Notes: generated by a model not told the origin, from the sequence alone. 64,000 bases of DNA from Martinezella lusitana (GCF_016901135.1 NZ_JAFEVL010000075.1:62001-126000), one strand, 5' to 3'. Numbered from the stretch's first letter, positions 1-8,298 are shown. A program made the numbers and translations.

Positions 1-174
1 GAAAATCCGGTCGATACCGTCCAGTTGGATGACGATGTCGCCGTCGGTGCAACTCTCCCAGAGAGCGTCGAGGTCCACCGCATCCCCAACTATCAATATA
101 GCTACGTCGAAGTGAACCGTCAGCCGGTCCTGGTCGATCCGGGCACCCGGCGTATCGTCTACGTCTACCGCTGA
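1..174 (+). CDS. DUF1236 family protein, C-terminal end (partial)
   Basis: The reading frame enters from the left edge and ends with TGA at 172-174, leaving 57 residues. The visible part carries the pattern VEVHRIPNYQYSYVEVNRQPVLVDPGTRRIVYVYR-like end typical of DUF1236 proteins, which are small secreted or membrane-attached proteins of rhizobia with no known role. The start, any signal peptide and the upstream neighbour lie outside the window. A strong hairpin follows at 210-233. The family call rests on this C-terminal motif only. Confidence 0.7.
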   Translation, partial: ENPVDTVQLDDDVAVGATLPESVEVHRIPNYQYSYVEVNRQPVLVDPGTRRIVYVYR

Positions 175-209
175 TTCGGCCTTCGAATCGAAACAAGATG
201 GCGAAATTC

Positions 210-233
210 GCATGCGGCCAGATGGCCGCATGC
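210..233 (+). terminator. Hairpin after the DUF1236 gene
   Basis: An 11-bp perfect stem (GCATGCGGCCA with its complement) with a 2-base loop lies 36 bases after the stop codon. There is no clear T-run, so it may be an imperfect terminator or an mRNA-end stabiliser. Confidence 0.5.
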
Positions 234-383
234 CTTCAAAGCCGATTTCCCCTGAAATTATTAGGGAATTCTCCCGTTTGAGTTGCCTTTCTATTTCCAC
301 CGGTCGGTGCATGATGTAATCCTAATGTCACTGAGGATTATCGCCGCTCCCTGGCATCGATCCGGGGCGCGACGAGAGGGCAT

Positions 384-400
384 CCGGAAGCGTCTTCCGG
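384..400 (+). promoter_or_regulatory. Hairpin just ahead of the ribosome-binding site of the glycine-rich gene
   Basis: CCGGAAG and CTTCCGG form a 7-bp stem with a 3-base loop directly before the GGGAGAAGGG ribosome-binding sequence of the gene starting at 422. It may affect translation or mRNA stability. Nothing else is recognisable between 234 and 383. Confidence 0.3.
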
Positions 401-421
401 AACAATGGGAGAAGGGCAATC

Positions 422-682
422 ATGGAAAGTCTAGGGCCTATCATCACTCAACTGATAGCCGGCGCGATCGGCGGCAACGCCGCGAGCGCTGTGTTGAAGC
501 AGGACGGGATCAATCTCGTCGCCAGAACGATTGCCGGTGCGGTCGGCGGTCTCGGTGGCGGTCTGATCCTCAATCTGATCGGCAGCGAAGCCCTTACCGG
601 CCTTATCGCACAGGGCATATCCTCGCTGATCGCTGGCGGCGTGCTCTCGGCAATCGTCGGCGCGGTCCTCGGCCGTAAGTAG
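422..682 (+). CDS. Small glycine-rich hydrophobic protein of unknown function
   Basis: The product has 86 residues and is made almost entirely of small and hydrophobic residues with repeated G-G and GxxxG steps (AGAIGG, AGAVGG, LGGG, AGGVL, GAVLGRK). This is a glycine-zipper-like composition and predicts two or three membrane-inserting helices. A good ribosome-binding site (GGGAGAAGGG) precedes the ATG, and a strong hairpin follows. I do not recognise a characterised family. Such proteins are common as conserved hypothetical inner-membrane proteins in rhizobia. Another reading frame over the same bases (283-678) is arginine-rich and not protein-like. Confidence 0.65.
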   Translation: MESLGPIITQLIAGAIGGNAASAVLKQDGINLVARTIAGAVGGLGGGLILNLIGSEALTGLIAQGISSLIAGGVLSAIVGAVLGRK

Positions 683-699
683 CAGAGATCGGAAACTGC

Positions 700-731
700 G
701 AAAGCCGGGCGGGATCACAGGCCCGGCTTTC
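700..731 (+). terminator. Hairpin terminator after the glycine-rich gene
   Basis: GAAAGCCGGGC and GCCCGGCTTTC form a perfect 11-bp stem around a 10-base loop, 17 bases after the stop codon. The run after it is short in T. It is the clearest signal in the 568-base gap 683-1250; apart from a doubtful 61-codon minus-strand frame I see nothing else there except the presumed promoter of the MarR gene near its right end. Confidence 0.65.
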
Positions 732-1250
732 ACAGACCTATGCGAAACCTTGCTCGATAGCGCAGAAGGGTTCGGAATGGACGATACCTCCGCCACGGGA
801 CCGCGATAATCGAGCCTCGTCATCTCTGAATGGCGCCGGTTTCAGCCGCCCGTTTGCAAAATGTGCAGATCATCTAGAGATCGGCGGCGGTATCCGGCGA
901 CATCGAACCAGATGCCGTCCGATTTGAAAAAGGCCGCGCGCCGCCGGATCGCAATCACCACGTTGATAGCGTTGTGCTTGACGGAGATACCCATCCTCTC
1001 GCCATAGTGCCCGCAAGAGCCCCACATTGTGTCCTGACGCCATTACACCATGGCAATTGATTGTTGCCTCAGCTAGGCTCCAGCCCGTGAGGCACCAAAG
1101 GGAAATGCAAGATATATTTGGAGTTTTGCGAGGCCGGGCTTAATTTTCAGATGGGGCCACACCGTCCGGGCCAAGCAAGATTGCGCGGGAGCGACCAGCG
1201 GCGTAAAAATGCGTCAATAAAGCTGACATATTTTTGCGTAAGTTTCCCGA

Positions 1251-1763
1251 ATGCTCCAAAATAGGAAAGGAAATGCCAGGGTGTCACGACAGACGAGCCA
1301 GAGTGCGGCAAAGATGGAGCTGCTGGCAACGCCCATGCGGAATGCGGGAATCATCGATTTCGAGATCATCGAGCTGCTTTTCTTCGCCTATCGCGACTTC
1401 GTGTCGGATCCGGACCAGATCCTGGACAAGAGCGGATTCGGACGTGCCCATCATCGCGTCGTTCATTTCGTTAACCGCGAACCCGGCATGACGGTTGCGG
1501 ACCTTCTGGAAACCTTGAAGATCACCAAACAGAGTTTGGCGCGGGTTCTCAAACAATTGATCGATTCAGGGTATATTCGTCAGGTCGCCGGCCCGGAAGA
1601 CCGTCGGCAGCGTAAGCTTTATCCGACGCAGGCGGGCAGAGATCTGGCGTTGGCGCTGGCTGAGCCGCAATCGCGCCGTATTGAACGGGCATTCGAAGGC
1701 GCATCGGAAGCGACGCGCGAAAGCGTGAAACGGTTCCTGAGGGGAATGCAGACTGAGAAGTGA
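1251..1763 (+). CDS. MarR-family transcriptional regulator (PetP-like)
   Basis: The product (170 residues from this ATG) has the MarR winged-helix fold: a helix ending FVNREPGMTVADLLETL, the recognition helix KQSLARVLKQLIDSGYI, and the wing EDRRQRKLYPTQAGRDLA. The start is uncertain: a GTG at 1281 and an ATG at 1314 are in frame and equally possible, because the stretch before residue 22 is poorly protein-like. It is followed 76 bases later by an OmpR-type response regulator. A MarR protein next to such a regulator recalls the petP-petR pair of Rhodobacter capsulatus, which is needed for cytochrome bc1 expression. That parallel is inferred from gene order and families, not shown by the sequence. 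Confidence 0.85.
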   Translation: MLQNRKGNARVSRQTSQSAAKMELLATPMRNAGIIDFEIIELLFFAYRDFVSDPDQILDKSGFGRAHHRVVHFVNREPGMTVADLLETLKITKQSLARVLKQLIDSGYIRQVAGPEDRRQRKLYPTQAGRDLALALAEPQSRRIERAFEGASEATRESVKRFLRGMQTEK

Positions 1764-1839
1764 CGGCAGTTCCGACCGCGGGGCCGGTTCGGAATGGATC
1801 ACCTCAATCACTGGGTAGGACAAGATCGAGACGGATGGA

Positions 1840-2541
1840 ATGACGACGAAAACAGCTATTTCGGACGATGCGGCGCACCTTCTGGTCGTCGATGACGATA
1901 CGCGCATCCGCGCCCTTCTCAACCGCTATCTGATGGAGAAGGGATTCCGCGTGACGGCCGCTGCCGACGGAGCCGAGGCGCGCCGCAAGCTGGAGGGGCT
2001 TGATTTCGATCTCATCATCATGGACGTGATGATGCCCGGCGAATCCGGTATCGCGCTGACATCGAGCCTGCGGGCCATTAAGAACATCCCGATCATCATG
2101 CTGACGGCGCTTGCCGAAGCCGATTCCCGCATAGCTGGCCTCGAAGCAGGTGCCGATGATTATTTGCCGAAGCCGTTCGATCCGCGCGAACTGGTGCTGC
2201 GCGTCAACAACATCCTTCGTCGCAACACGCCGGCCGATTCCCCGAAAATCGAGCTCGTCATGTTCGGGCCTTACACGTTTTCGCTGACCCGCAAGGAGCT
2301 CAAGAAGTCTGCCGAGATCATCCGCCTGACCGATCGGGAGCAGGAGATCATGCTGCTCTTCGCCAAGCGCGCCGGCGAGACGATCCCCCGCCACGAGCTC
2401 ATCGGCGGCGATGCCGAAGTCGGCGAACGGACCATTGACGTACAAATCAACCGGCTGCGCCGCAAGATCGAAGACGATCCGGCCAACCCCATCTGGCTGC
2501 AGACGGTGCGTGGCATCGGCTACCGCCTTAGCATAGACTGA
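1840..2541 (+). CDS. OmpR-family two-component response regulator (PetR-like)
   Basis: The 233-residue protein has a receiver domain (about 13-125) and an OmpR/PhoB winged-helix DNA-binding domain (about 135-230). The acidic triad is D18-D20, the phospho-acceptor is D62 in IIMDVMMPGESG, and the conserved lysine sits in YLPKPFDPREL. The C-terminal RTIDVQINRLRRKIEDDP and TVRGIGYRL motifs are those of OmpR-type regulators. Its cognate kinase follows after 28 bases, and a MarR regulator precedes it. It probably acts as a cytoplasmic phosphorylation-controlled transcription factor. The target genes cannot be told from this sequence; PetR of Rhodobacter is the closest described arrangement I know. 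Confidence 0.93.
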   Translation: MTTKTAISDDAAHLLVVDDDTRIRALLNRYLMEKGFRVTAAADGAEARRKLEGLDFDLIIMDVMMPGESGIALTSSLRAIKNIPIIMLTALAEADSRIAGLEAGADDYLPKPFDPRELVLRVNNILRRNTPADSPKIELVMFGPYTFSLTRKELKKSAEIIRLTDREQEIMLLFAKRAGETIPRHELIGGDAEVGERTIDVQINRLRRKIEDDPANPIWLQTVRGIGYRLSID

Positions 2542-2569
2542 GAAGATCGGCTCTCCAGGATCAGCGGCG

Positions 2570-3952
2570 ATGGTGACATTCGATTCGATCAGGCGCGACC
2601 AGGATCACACGCCGTCCAACGGTCTGCGGTGGCTTTCGCGCTGGCTGCGCCGGAATGTGCTGCCGACGGGCCTTTATGCCCGGTCGCTGCTGATCTTCAT
2701 TCTGCCGATGATCATCCTGCAGGCGGTCGTGACCGTCGTCTTCATGGAGCGTCATTGGCAGATGGTGACGCAGCGATTGTCCATGGCGACCACGCGTGAC
2801 ATCGCCGCCATCATAACAGTCATTGAGACCTATCCCCAGGACGCCGACTATTCGGCCATTACGCAGATCGCGCGACAGAAGCTCGACCTCGCCATCTCGA
2901 TCGAACCGGGCGGCGAGTTGCCGGCCCCGCGCGAAAAGCCCTTCTTCTCCATCCTGGATGGAATTCTGAGCGACGAAATCCGCGACCAGATCAACCTGCC
3001 CTTCTGGATCGATACGGTCGGAAACTCCAGCCTGGTCGAGATCCGGGTCAAGCTGCCCGATAAGGTGCTGCGGGTCTTTGCCAAGCGCAGCCAGACATAT
3101 GCCTCCAACACCCATATCTTCATCCTCTGGATGGTCGGCACTTCCCTGGTGTTGATCGGCATCGCCGTCCTGTTCCTTAGGGGTCAGATCCGACCGATTC
3201 AGGCGCTGGCCCAGGCAGCAGAAAGCTTCGGCAAAGGTCAGCGGCTGGAAAACTATTCACCGCGCGGCGCCGATGAGATCCGTCGAGCCGGCCTCGCCTT
3301 CATCCTGATGCGAGAACGCATCGAACGTCAGATCGAGCAGCGCACCGCGATGCTTTCCGGCGTCAGTCACGACCTCCGTACGGTACTCACCCGCTTCAAG
3401 CTGCAGCTCGCCCTCGTCGGCGACAATCCGGATCTCTTCGGTCTCAATGACGATGTCGAGGACATGCAGAGCATGCTCGAGGGCTATATGGCTTTCGCGC
3501 GCGGCGAAGCGGAAGAAGATGTCGGCCAGTTCAAGCTCAGCGACATTCTCGAGAAGATCCAGCAGGACTTTTCCTTGCATGGCAAGTCCATGGATTTCTC
3601 GATCGAAGGCGACAACCAGATTTCCGTTCGTCCGAATGCCTTTAACCGCCTGGTGACCAATCTTGCCACCAATGCGCGCCGTTACGCCAAGAGCCTGCGC
3701 GTCGAGGCCAAGCATAGCGCCAAATGGCTGACGATCATCTTCGATGACGATGGCCCCGGCATTCCAGTCGGTGCCCGCGAGGATGTCTTCAAACCCTTCT
3801 TCCGGCTGGACGAGGCACGCAATCTCGACAAATCCGGCACCGGCCTCGGCCTTGCCATCGCCCGCGACATTGCCCGCAGCCACGGCGGCAACGTCACGCT
3901 TGGCGATAGTCCGCTCGGCGGCCTGCGCGCCACCATCCGCATTCCGGCCTGA
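2570..3952 (+). CDS. Sensor histidine kinase of the two-component pair
   Basis: The 460-residue inner-membrane protein has a first transmembrane helix at about 38-58, a periplasmic sensor region of about 120 residues, a second helix at about 183-203 and a HAMP linker. The dimerisation box SGVSHDLRT puts the phosphorylated histidine at H267. The ATPase domain shows the N box (NRLVTNLATNARRYA), the G1 box (FDDDGPGIP) and the G2 box (GTGLGLAIA). It is of the EnvZ/RegB-like group by its H box. It lies 28 bases after the response regulator gene and 12 bases before a DUF1349 gene, so all three are probably one transcript. The signal sensed is unknown. Confidence 0.93.
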   Translation: MVTFDSIRRDQDHTPSNGLRWLSRWLRRNVLPTGLYARSLLIFILPMIILQAVVTVVFMERHWQMVTQRLSMATTRDIAAIITVIETYPQDADYSAITQIARQKLDLAISIEPGGELPAPREKPFFSILDGILSDEIRDQINLPFWIDTVGNSSLVEIRVKLPDKVLRVFAKRSQTYASNTHIFILWMVGTSLVLIGIAVLFLRGQIRPIQALAQAAESFGKGQRLENYSPRGADEIRRAGLAFILMRERIERQIEQRTAMLSGVSHDLRTVLTRFKLQLALVGDNPDLFGLNDDVEDMQSMLEGYMAFARGEAEEDVGQFKLSDILEKIQQDFSLHGKSMDFSIEGDNQISVRPNAFNRLVTNLATNARRYAKSLRVEAKHSAKWLTIIFDDDGPGIPVGAREDVFKPFFRLDEARNLDKSGTGLGLAIARDIARSHGGNVTLGDSPLGGLRATIRIPA

Positions 3953-3964
3953 GGGAGGCATCGC

Positions 3965-4546
3965 ATGCCGATCGACATCGACAACATGCACTGGCTGAAT
4001 GCGCCGCCCATGTGGGAAGTGAACCAGGGGCGGCTGTTCGTACGCTCCGGAAACAAAACCGACTTCTGGCAGGAAACCTATTATGGCTTCCATCGCGACG
4101 ACGGCCATTTTCTCGGCGCATCCCGCCGTGGCGACTTTACCGCCGAAGTGACCTTCGTCGGGCACTACCGCGAACTTTACGATCAGGCGGGCCTGATGAT
4201 CCGCCATGACGCCTGGCATTGGATGAAATGCGGGATCGAATATACCGATGGCGCCAGGCATTTCAGCGTCGTCGTCACCAATGGCAATTCCGACTGGTCC
4301 GCCTTTCGGCTGGACCACGAATTCGATGCCATGTCTGCGCGGGTGACGCGCAACGGTGACGCTCTCTTCATCCAGTATCGCATCGATCGGATGAACGAAT
4401 GGCGCATGGCAAGGCTTGCCTGGTTCGATCCGACGCTGGAGGAGGTATCGATCGGCCCCGCCTTCTGCTCGCCGCAGCGCGAAGGCTTCGAGGCAGAGTT
4501 CCTCGATTTCAGCCTGACCGATCCAGTATCAAGGGATATCCATTAA
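3965..4546 (+). CDS. DUF1349 family protein (concanavalin A-like fold)
   Basis: The 193-residue protein has the features of DUF1349/YesU-type proteins: FWQETYYGFHRDDGHFL near the start, the DQAGLMIRHDAWHWMKCGIEY core, and a terminal part with WRMARLAWF. The fold is a beta sandwich related to concanavalin A-like lectins. There is no signal peptide, so it is probably cytoplasmic. A GGGAGG ribosome-binding site precedes the ATG. It lies 12 bases after the sensor kinase gene, which suggests co-transcription, but no direct link in function is known. The biochemical activity of the family is not established. Confidence 0.85.
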   Translation: MPIDIDNMHWLNAPPMWEVNQGRLFVRSGNKTDFWQETYYGFHRDDGHFLGASRRGDFTAEVTFVGHYRELYDQAGLMIRHDAWHWMKCGIEYTDGARHFSVVVTNGNSDWSAFRLDHEFDAMSARVTRNGDALFIQYRIDRMNEWRMARLAWFDPTLEEVSIGPAFCSPQREGFEAEFLDFSLTDPVSRDIH

Positions 4547-4553
4547 CGGACTA

Positions 4554-4710
4554 CCTTCTCCCCAGCGGGGAGAAGGACGCGCGACAGCACAGGTTGAGGC
4601 GGCATTGCACCGTCAGGAGGAATGCCTTTCGCCTGCCGTTCAAGGCTCGCGTCGCTCTGCTCCGCCCCCCTCATCCGCCCTTCGGGCACCTTCTCCCCGA
4701 GGGGAGAAGG
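4554..4710. repeat. RIME-like rhizobial intergenic palindromic element
   Basis: The element is bounded by two near-identical palindromes. CCTTCTCCCC (4554-4563) pairs with GGGGAGAAGG (4567-4576) at the left, and the same arms (4689-4698 and 4701-4710) recur at the right. The inner part holds further GC-rich inverted stretches (CCGCCCTTCGGGC type). This is how the Rhizobium intergenic mosaic elements (RIME) look; they are short non-coding repeats scattered in rhizobial genomes. Here it lies between convergent genes (DUF1349 and csaA) and may also act as a terminator for both. Confidence 0.8.
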
Positions 4711-4716
4711 TCAAGC

Positions 4717-5058
4717 TCACATCATCCTCTTGCCGTTCGGCACCGCGTGAGTCACCGCGGCAAGAACGATCGCACCGGCCTCATCCTCGAACCCGAGCGT
4801 CAGGACCTCGGAGCGCACCGGGCCGATCTGACGCGGAGGAAAGTTGACGACGGCCAATACCTGCCGGCCGATAAGGGTTTCCGGCGTGTAGTGCACGGTG
4901 ATCTGCGCGGAGGAGCGTTTGATGCCGATCTCCGGCCCGAAGTCGATCCGCAGCTTGTATGCCGGCTTGCGCGCTTCCGGAAAGGTCTCCGCCTCGATGA
5001 TCGTCCCGACGCGGATATCCACCCGCTCGAAATCGCCATAGGTGATCTCTTCCGTCAT
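4717..5058 (-). CDS. csaA: CsaA-type tRNA-binding / chaperone-like protein
   Basis: The 113-residue protein is a stand-alone OB-fold tRNA-binding domain. DFERVDIRVGTI at the start and the VVNFPPRQIGPVRSEVLTLGF segment are typical of CsaA; the same domain occurs at the C-terminus of methionyl-tRNA synthetase. CsaA is thought to bind tRNA or nascent or unfolded proteins and, in Bacillus, to help protein export. Length and motifs are those of the family. It follows proC on the same strand with a 24-base gap, so it is likely the last gene of a ybjN-proC-csaA transcript. Confidence 0.92.
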   Translation of the reverse strand: MTEEITYGDFERVDIRVGTIIEAETFPEARKPAYKLRIDFGPEIGIKRSSAQITVHYTPETLIGRQVLAVVNFPPRQIGPVRSEVLTLGFEDEAGAIVLAAVTHAVPNGKRMM

Positions 5059-5082
5059 GCCTCTGCCCTTTTCGTCGAAAAC

Positions 5083-5922
5083 TTAACCGGCCAGCTCCTG
5101 CGCCCGCTTGCGTGCCGCTTCCAGCGCCGCATCGAACAAGGGCTGCATGCCGTCTTCTGCCATCAAAACACCCAGCGCCGCGGCGGTCGTCCCGCCCGGA
5201 GAGGTCACGTTCTGCCGCAAACGCGAAGCGTCGTCGGGGGACTGATGCAATAATTCACCAGCCCCCGCGACAGTTTCCCGTGCAAGCCGCATGGCGAGGT
5301 CCGCCTGCAGACCGAGCTTCCGGCCCGCTTCCGCCATGCATTCGACGAGATAGAAAACATAGGCAGGTCCACTGCCCGAGACCGCAGTCACCGAATCGAT
5401 ATCGGCTTCGCCCGGCACCCACTCGACCGGACCGGACACTTTCAGGAGATTCTGAACCAGCTGCCTTTGCCGTTCGCCGACCCTGGCATTCGCGAAGGCG
5501 CCGGTCACTCCACGCCCGACCATGGCAGGGGTGTTGGGCATGGCCCGCACCATCGCCGCCTCGCCCAGATGCTTCTCGAGCGAGGCGAGCGTCTTGCCGG
5601 CCGCGATCGACACGACGACAGTATCTGCGCCCACCGCAGCCTTGAGCGGCGGCAGCACCGCATCCATGACCTGAGGTTTGACGGCAACGAAGAGCACACC
5701 CGCAGTCACGCCGGCGGGAATGCCGATGACATGGCTCGCTCCGGCATCCGCAATCATCTTTCGCATCGGCTCGGATGGATTGGGATCGACGACGATCACC
5801 GAAGATCCCGGCACGCCATTCTTCAGCCATCCCGTCAACAGCGCGCCGCCCATATTGCCGGCGCCGATCAACACGATCGGCCCCGTGGATGCAAAAGCAC
5901 TGGCGGACTGTTGACTTGTCAT
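5083..5922 (-). CDS. proC: Pyrroline-5-carboxylate reductase
   Basis: The enzyme reduces 1-pyrroline-5-carboxylate to proline with NAD(P)H, the last step of proline synthesis, in the cytoplasm. The 279-residue protein has the Rossmann motif VLIGAGNMGGALL (about 17-29) and the family signature AVSGSGPAYVFYLVE followed by the dimerisation region SPGGTTAAALGVL. The length is typical. The start lies one base after the stop codon of the ybjN-type gene, which implies translational coupling. The order ybjN-proC-csaA is what I expect for rhizobia. Confidence 0.96.
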   Translation of the reverse strand: MTSQQSASAFASTGPIVLIGAGNMGGALLTGWLKNGVPGSSVIVVDPNPSEPMRKMIADAGASHVIGIPAGVTAGVLFVAVKPQVMDAVLPPLKAAVGADTVVVSIAAGKTLASLEKHLGEAAMVRAMPNTPAMVGRGVTGAFANARVGERQRQLVQNLLKVSGPVEWVPGEADIDSVTAVSGSGPAYVFYLVECMAEAGRKLGLQADLAMRLARETVAGAGELLHQSPDDASRLRQNVTSPGGTTAAALGVLMAEDGMQPLFDAALEAARKRAQELAG

Positions 5923-5923
5923 G

Positions 5924-6424
5924 TCACGCTTCGCCTACCGTTTCGAAAAGCACAGCTTCCATGGCGCGGTTGGCCTCAAGACCGGACCACACCACGAACT
6001 GGAAAGCCTGATAGTATGCCTCGCAGGTGTCAAGCGCGTTGGAAAGCAGCACTTCCACTTGTCGGTTCGTGGGCTCCGCACCGCCGGACAGCAAGAGCGA
6101 CTGGCGGAAAATTACGATATCCTCCTGGCGCCAGAGGTCGAAGTGCCCCATCAGCACCTGCCCGTTGATACAGGACAGCAGCTTGATCACCTCGTTGACG
6201 CGCGGCTCCGAAACCTTGACGTCGAAAGCACAGGCGATATGCAGCGCCTCGAATTCCTCCATCCAGGAGAAGGAGATGTGGTAATCGGTCCACTTCCCTT
6301 CGACGGTCATGGCAAGTTCATCTTCGCCGGACCGTTCGAACGACCAATCATTGTTGGCGGCCACGAACTCGATCATGTCAACCGGATTCGATTGTCGTTC
6401 GACTTCCATTTCCATCAGGCTCAT
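5924..6424 (-). CDS. YbjN domain protein
   Basis: The 166-residue protein starts with MSLMEMEVERQSNPVDMIE and has the YbjN pattern ISFSWMEEFEALHIACAFD followed by a region rich in coupled polar helices. I chose this ATG because AGAAGGTG lies 6 bases ahead; an upstream in-frame extension to 6568 is arginine-rich and not protein-like. YbjN proteins resemble type III secretion chaperone folds; in E. coli YbjN affects motility and stress tolerance. The position ahead of proC, with a 1-base gap, is a fixed arrangement in many alphaproteobacteria, but the link to proline synthesis is unexplained. Confidence 0.88.
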   Translation of the reverse strand: MSLMEMEVERQSNPVDMIEFVAANNDWSFERSGEDELAMTVEGKWTDYHISFSWMEEFEALHIACAFDVKVSEPRVNEVIKLLSCINGQVLMGHFDLWRQEDIVIFRQSLLLSGGAEPTNRQVEVLLSNALDTCEAYYQAFQFVVWSGLEANRAMEAVLFETVGEA

Positions 6425-6761
6425 GCAGCACCTTCTTGACCGGAACGAATGCAGTTTTCTCGTGGTCCAACACTGAAAGAACGCAACCCGCTTTACTCCG
6501 GAAACATCCTCGGGATGATGTTGAACGGCTGCCAGACTAACGCGTCCACCCTGCCCGGAGCTTACCAAGTCCGTTTCGAATCATCATTTAAAATCAGTGT
6601 ATAGCGGCATGCCCGGCATGCCAGCCCCTGAAGATCGATTTTGGAAACGGCACTGTGGACAGCTCTTCCGACGTCTATTCAGAAGGGAGTCATAACCGAC
6701 TCTGACGATTGGCTTTTTTGCCTATGTCCACAGGTGGAAAAACAGCTGAATATTTTCAGAG

Positions 6762-6789
6762 AAAAAAGCGCGGCAAACGGGTGCCGCGC
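6762..6789 (-). terminator. Rho-independent terminator after ubiK
   Basis: Read on the minus strand, GCGCGGCA and TGCCGCGC form an 8-bp GC-rich stem followed by six T residues. It lies 23 bases after the ubiK stop codon. The rest of the 388-base stretch 6425-6812 presumably carries the promoter of the ybjN-proC-csaA transcript, but I cannot point to a convincing -35/-10 pair. Confidence 0.85.
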
Positions 6790-6812
6790 CGGTCAACAGC
6801 GAAAGATTGTGC

Positions 6813-7073
6813 TCATTTGCCCTTGGAGGCCAGCTTTGCCTCGAGCGCTTCGATTCTCGCGAGCAGCGCTTCGTTTTCGTCACGCGCCTTGATCGCCATC
6901 TCGCGAACGGCCTCGAATTCCTCGCGCTTGACGATGTCCAGGCTGTTCAGCCAACGCTCGGCATGCGCATTGAAAGCCGTCTCGATCTCCCGGCGCACGC
7001 CCTGGGCAGCACCGGCGGCATCGGTCATCAGCTTGGCGAATTCATCCAAGATACGGTTCGGTCCAGTGCTCAT
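6813..7073 (-). CDS. ubiK: UbiK-type accessory factor (BMFP family)
   Basis: The 86-residue protein has the layout of the YqiC/UbiK (BMFP) family: an amphipathic N-terminal region (ILDEFAKLMTDAAGAAQGVRREIE), a middle REEFEAVREMA segment and a C-terminal coiled coil (ENEALLARIEALEAKLA) that drives trimer formation. UbiK assists aerobic ubiquinone synthesis through the UbiJ/Ubi complex in enterobacteria; the rhizobial member is placed there by family only. The start was chosen because AAGGAG lies 7 bases ahead of this ATG. It is transcribed away from lgt, with a 202-base gap between them. Confidence 0.88.
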   Translation of the reverse strand: MSTGPNRILDEFAKLMTDAAGAAQGVRREIETAFNAHAERWLNSLDIVKREEFEAVREMAIKARDENEALLARIEALEAKLASKGK

Positions 7074-7275
7074 AGCAATCTCCTTGCGGCCGTCGGCCCG
7101 AAAACAGACGGGCATCGATGTGGGGCCAGATACTGTTGAGGTAAGATTTCCAAGAGGCCGATGCAAGCAAATTGAGATAGAACGGGACAACCGGACCTGC
7201 GATAAAGGACACAGCAATAATCGACTTGACCGTTTCGACAGCGAGCGCCATGTTCCGCGCACATTTGGATTTAGC

Positions 7276-8226
7276 ATGTTCTTGTCCCGAAATGGCGCAG
7301 TGCTTTTTGGGAATCATGCGACAACGGGCCTGACGATCTTGCTGACATCCGCCAATCTCGCCGCCATCCTGCCGTTTCCGGATATCGATCCGGTTGCGGT
7401 TTCTCTCGGCCCGCTCTCGATTCACTGGTATGGCCTCGCCTATGTGGCGGGCATCCTGCTCGGCTGGTTCTATGCAAGACGCCTGGTCGACAACAGCAAG
7501 CTCTGGCTGAACGACACAGCGCCGATGACGCGCCAGCATCTGGATGATTTCATCCTCTGGGTTGCGTTCGGCATCGTTCTCGGCGGCCGCATCGGCTATA
7601 TCCTGTTCTACGATCTCGATCCGGTGCTTGCCGATCCGATCCGCGCGATTCAAGTCTGGAACGGCGGCATGTCTTTCCATGGTGGATTGATCGGCACGAC
7701 CATCGCCATGATTTTATTCGCAAAACGTAACAAGATCCCGGCGTGGAGCCTGTTCGATATCGTTGCCGCCGTCGCGCCTGTCGGCCTCTTCTTTGGTCGC
7801 ATCGCCAATTTCATCAATGGCGAGCTCTGGGGCCGGGCCACCGATGTCCCCTGGGCGATGGTATTCTGCAGCCCGCACGTGATCGCGGCACACAATGGCA
7901 TCTGCCCCGCGGGTCCCGATCCGCGCCATCCGAGCCAGCTTTACGAAGCGGGTATCGAAGGCATCCTACTCTTCCTCGTACTCTTCATTCTCACGCGTTG
8001 GGCTCTGGCGCTGAAGAAACCCGGCACGGTCAGCGGTATTTTTGTGATCGGCTACGCTTTCTCGCGTATTTTTGTCGAATTCTTCCGTCAGCCTGATGAG
8101 CAGCTCGGCTATCTTCTCGGCACGAACTGGCTGACGATGGGCATGGTGCTGTCGCTGCCGATGGTTGCCATCGGCCTGTGGGCAGTTGTCCGCGCCCGCC
8201 AGGCAGCAACCAGGCAGACGGCTTGA
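7276..8226 (+). CDS. lgt: Prolipoprotein diacylglyceryl transferase
   Basis: Lgt transfers diacylglycerol from phosphatidylglycerol to the lipobox cysteine of prolipoproteins in the inner membrane. The protein shows IHWYGLAYVAGILLGW, the HGG-containing WNGGMSFHGGLIG segment, and the Lgt signature GRIANFINGELWGR, with seven predicted membrane helices. The ATG at 7276 gives 316 residues, about 30 longer at the N-terminus than many relatives, and has no clear ribosome-binding site; a TTG at 7339 is an alternative. It heads a plus-strand series lgt, MidA-type methyltransferase, pgeF that is conserved in rhizobia. Confidence 0.95.
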   Translation: MFLSRNGAVLFGNHATTGLTILLTSANLAAILPFPDIDPVAVSLGPLSIHWYGLAYVAGILLGWFYARRLVDNSKLWLNDTAPMTRQHLDDFILWVAFGIVLGGRIGYILFYDLDPVLADPIRAIQVWNGGMSFHGGLIGTTIAMILFAKRNKIPAWSLFDIVAAVAPVGLFFGRIANFINGELWGRATDVPWAMVFCSPHVIAAHNGICPAGPDPRHPSQLYEAGIEGILLFLVLFILTRWALALKKPGTVSGIFVIGYAFSRIFVEFFRQPDEQLGYLLGTNWLTMGMVLSLPMVAIGLWAVVRARQAATRQTA

Positions 8227-8298
8227 GCTGAAGATTAATATCGCATGACCCTTTCGAAAGCCCCGCTTTTCAAGGCCATGCACTAGCGAAAGCAGAGA

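Noticed and set aside
842..1027. A 61-codon minus-strand frame in the gap before the MarR gene
   Set aside because: No ribosome-binding site, no neighbour on the strand, and no recognisable motif; possibly a remnant but unsupported.
3257..4318. A 353-codon minus-strand frame over the sensor kinase and DUF1349 genes
   Set aside because: It is an antisense shadow of GC-rich coding DNA; the plus-strand genes carry all family motifs.
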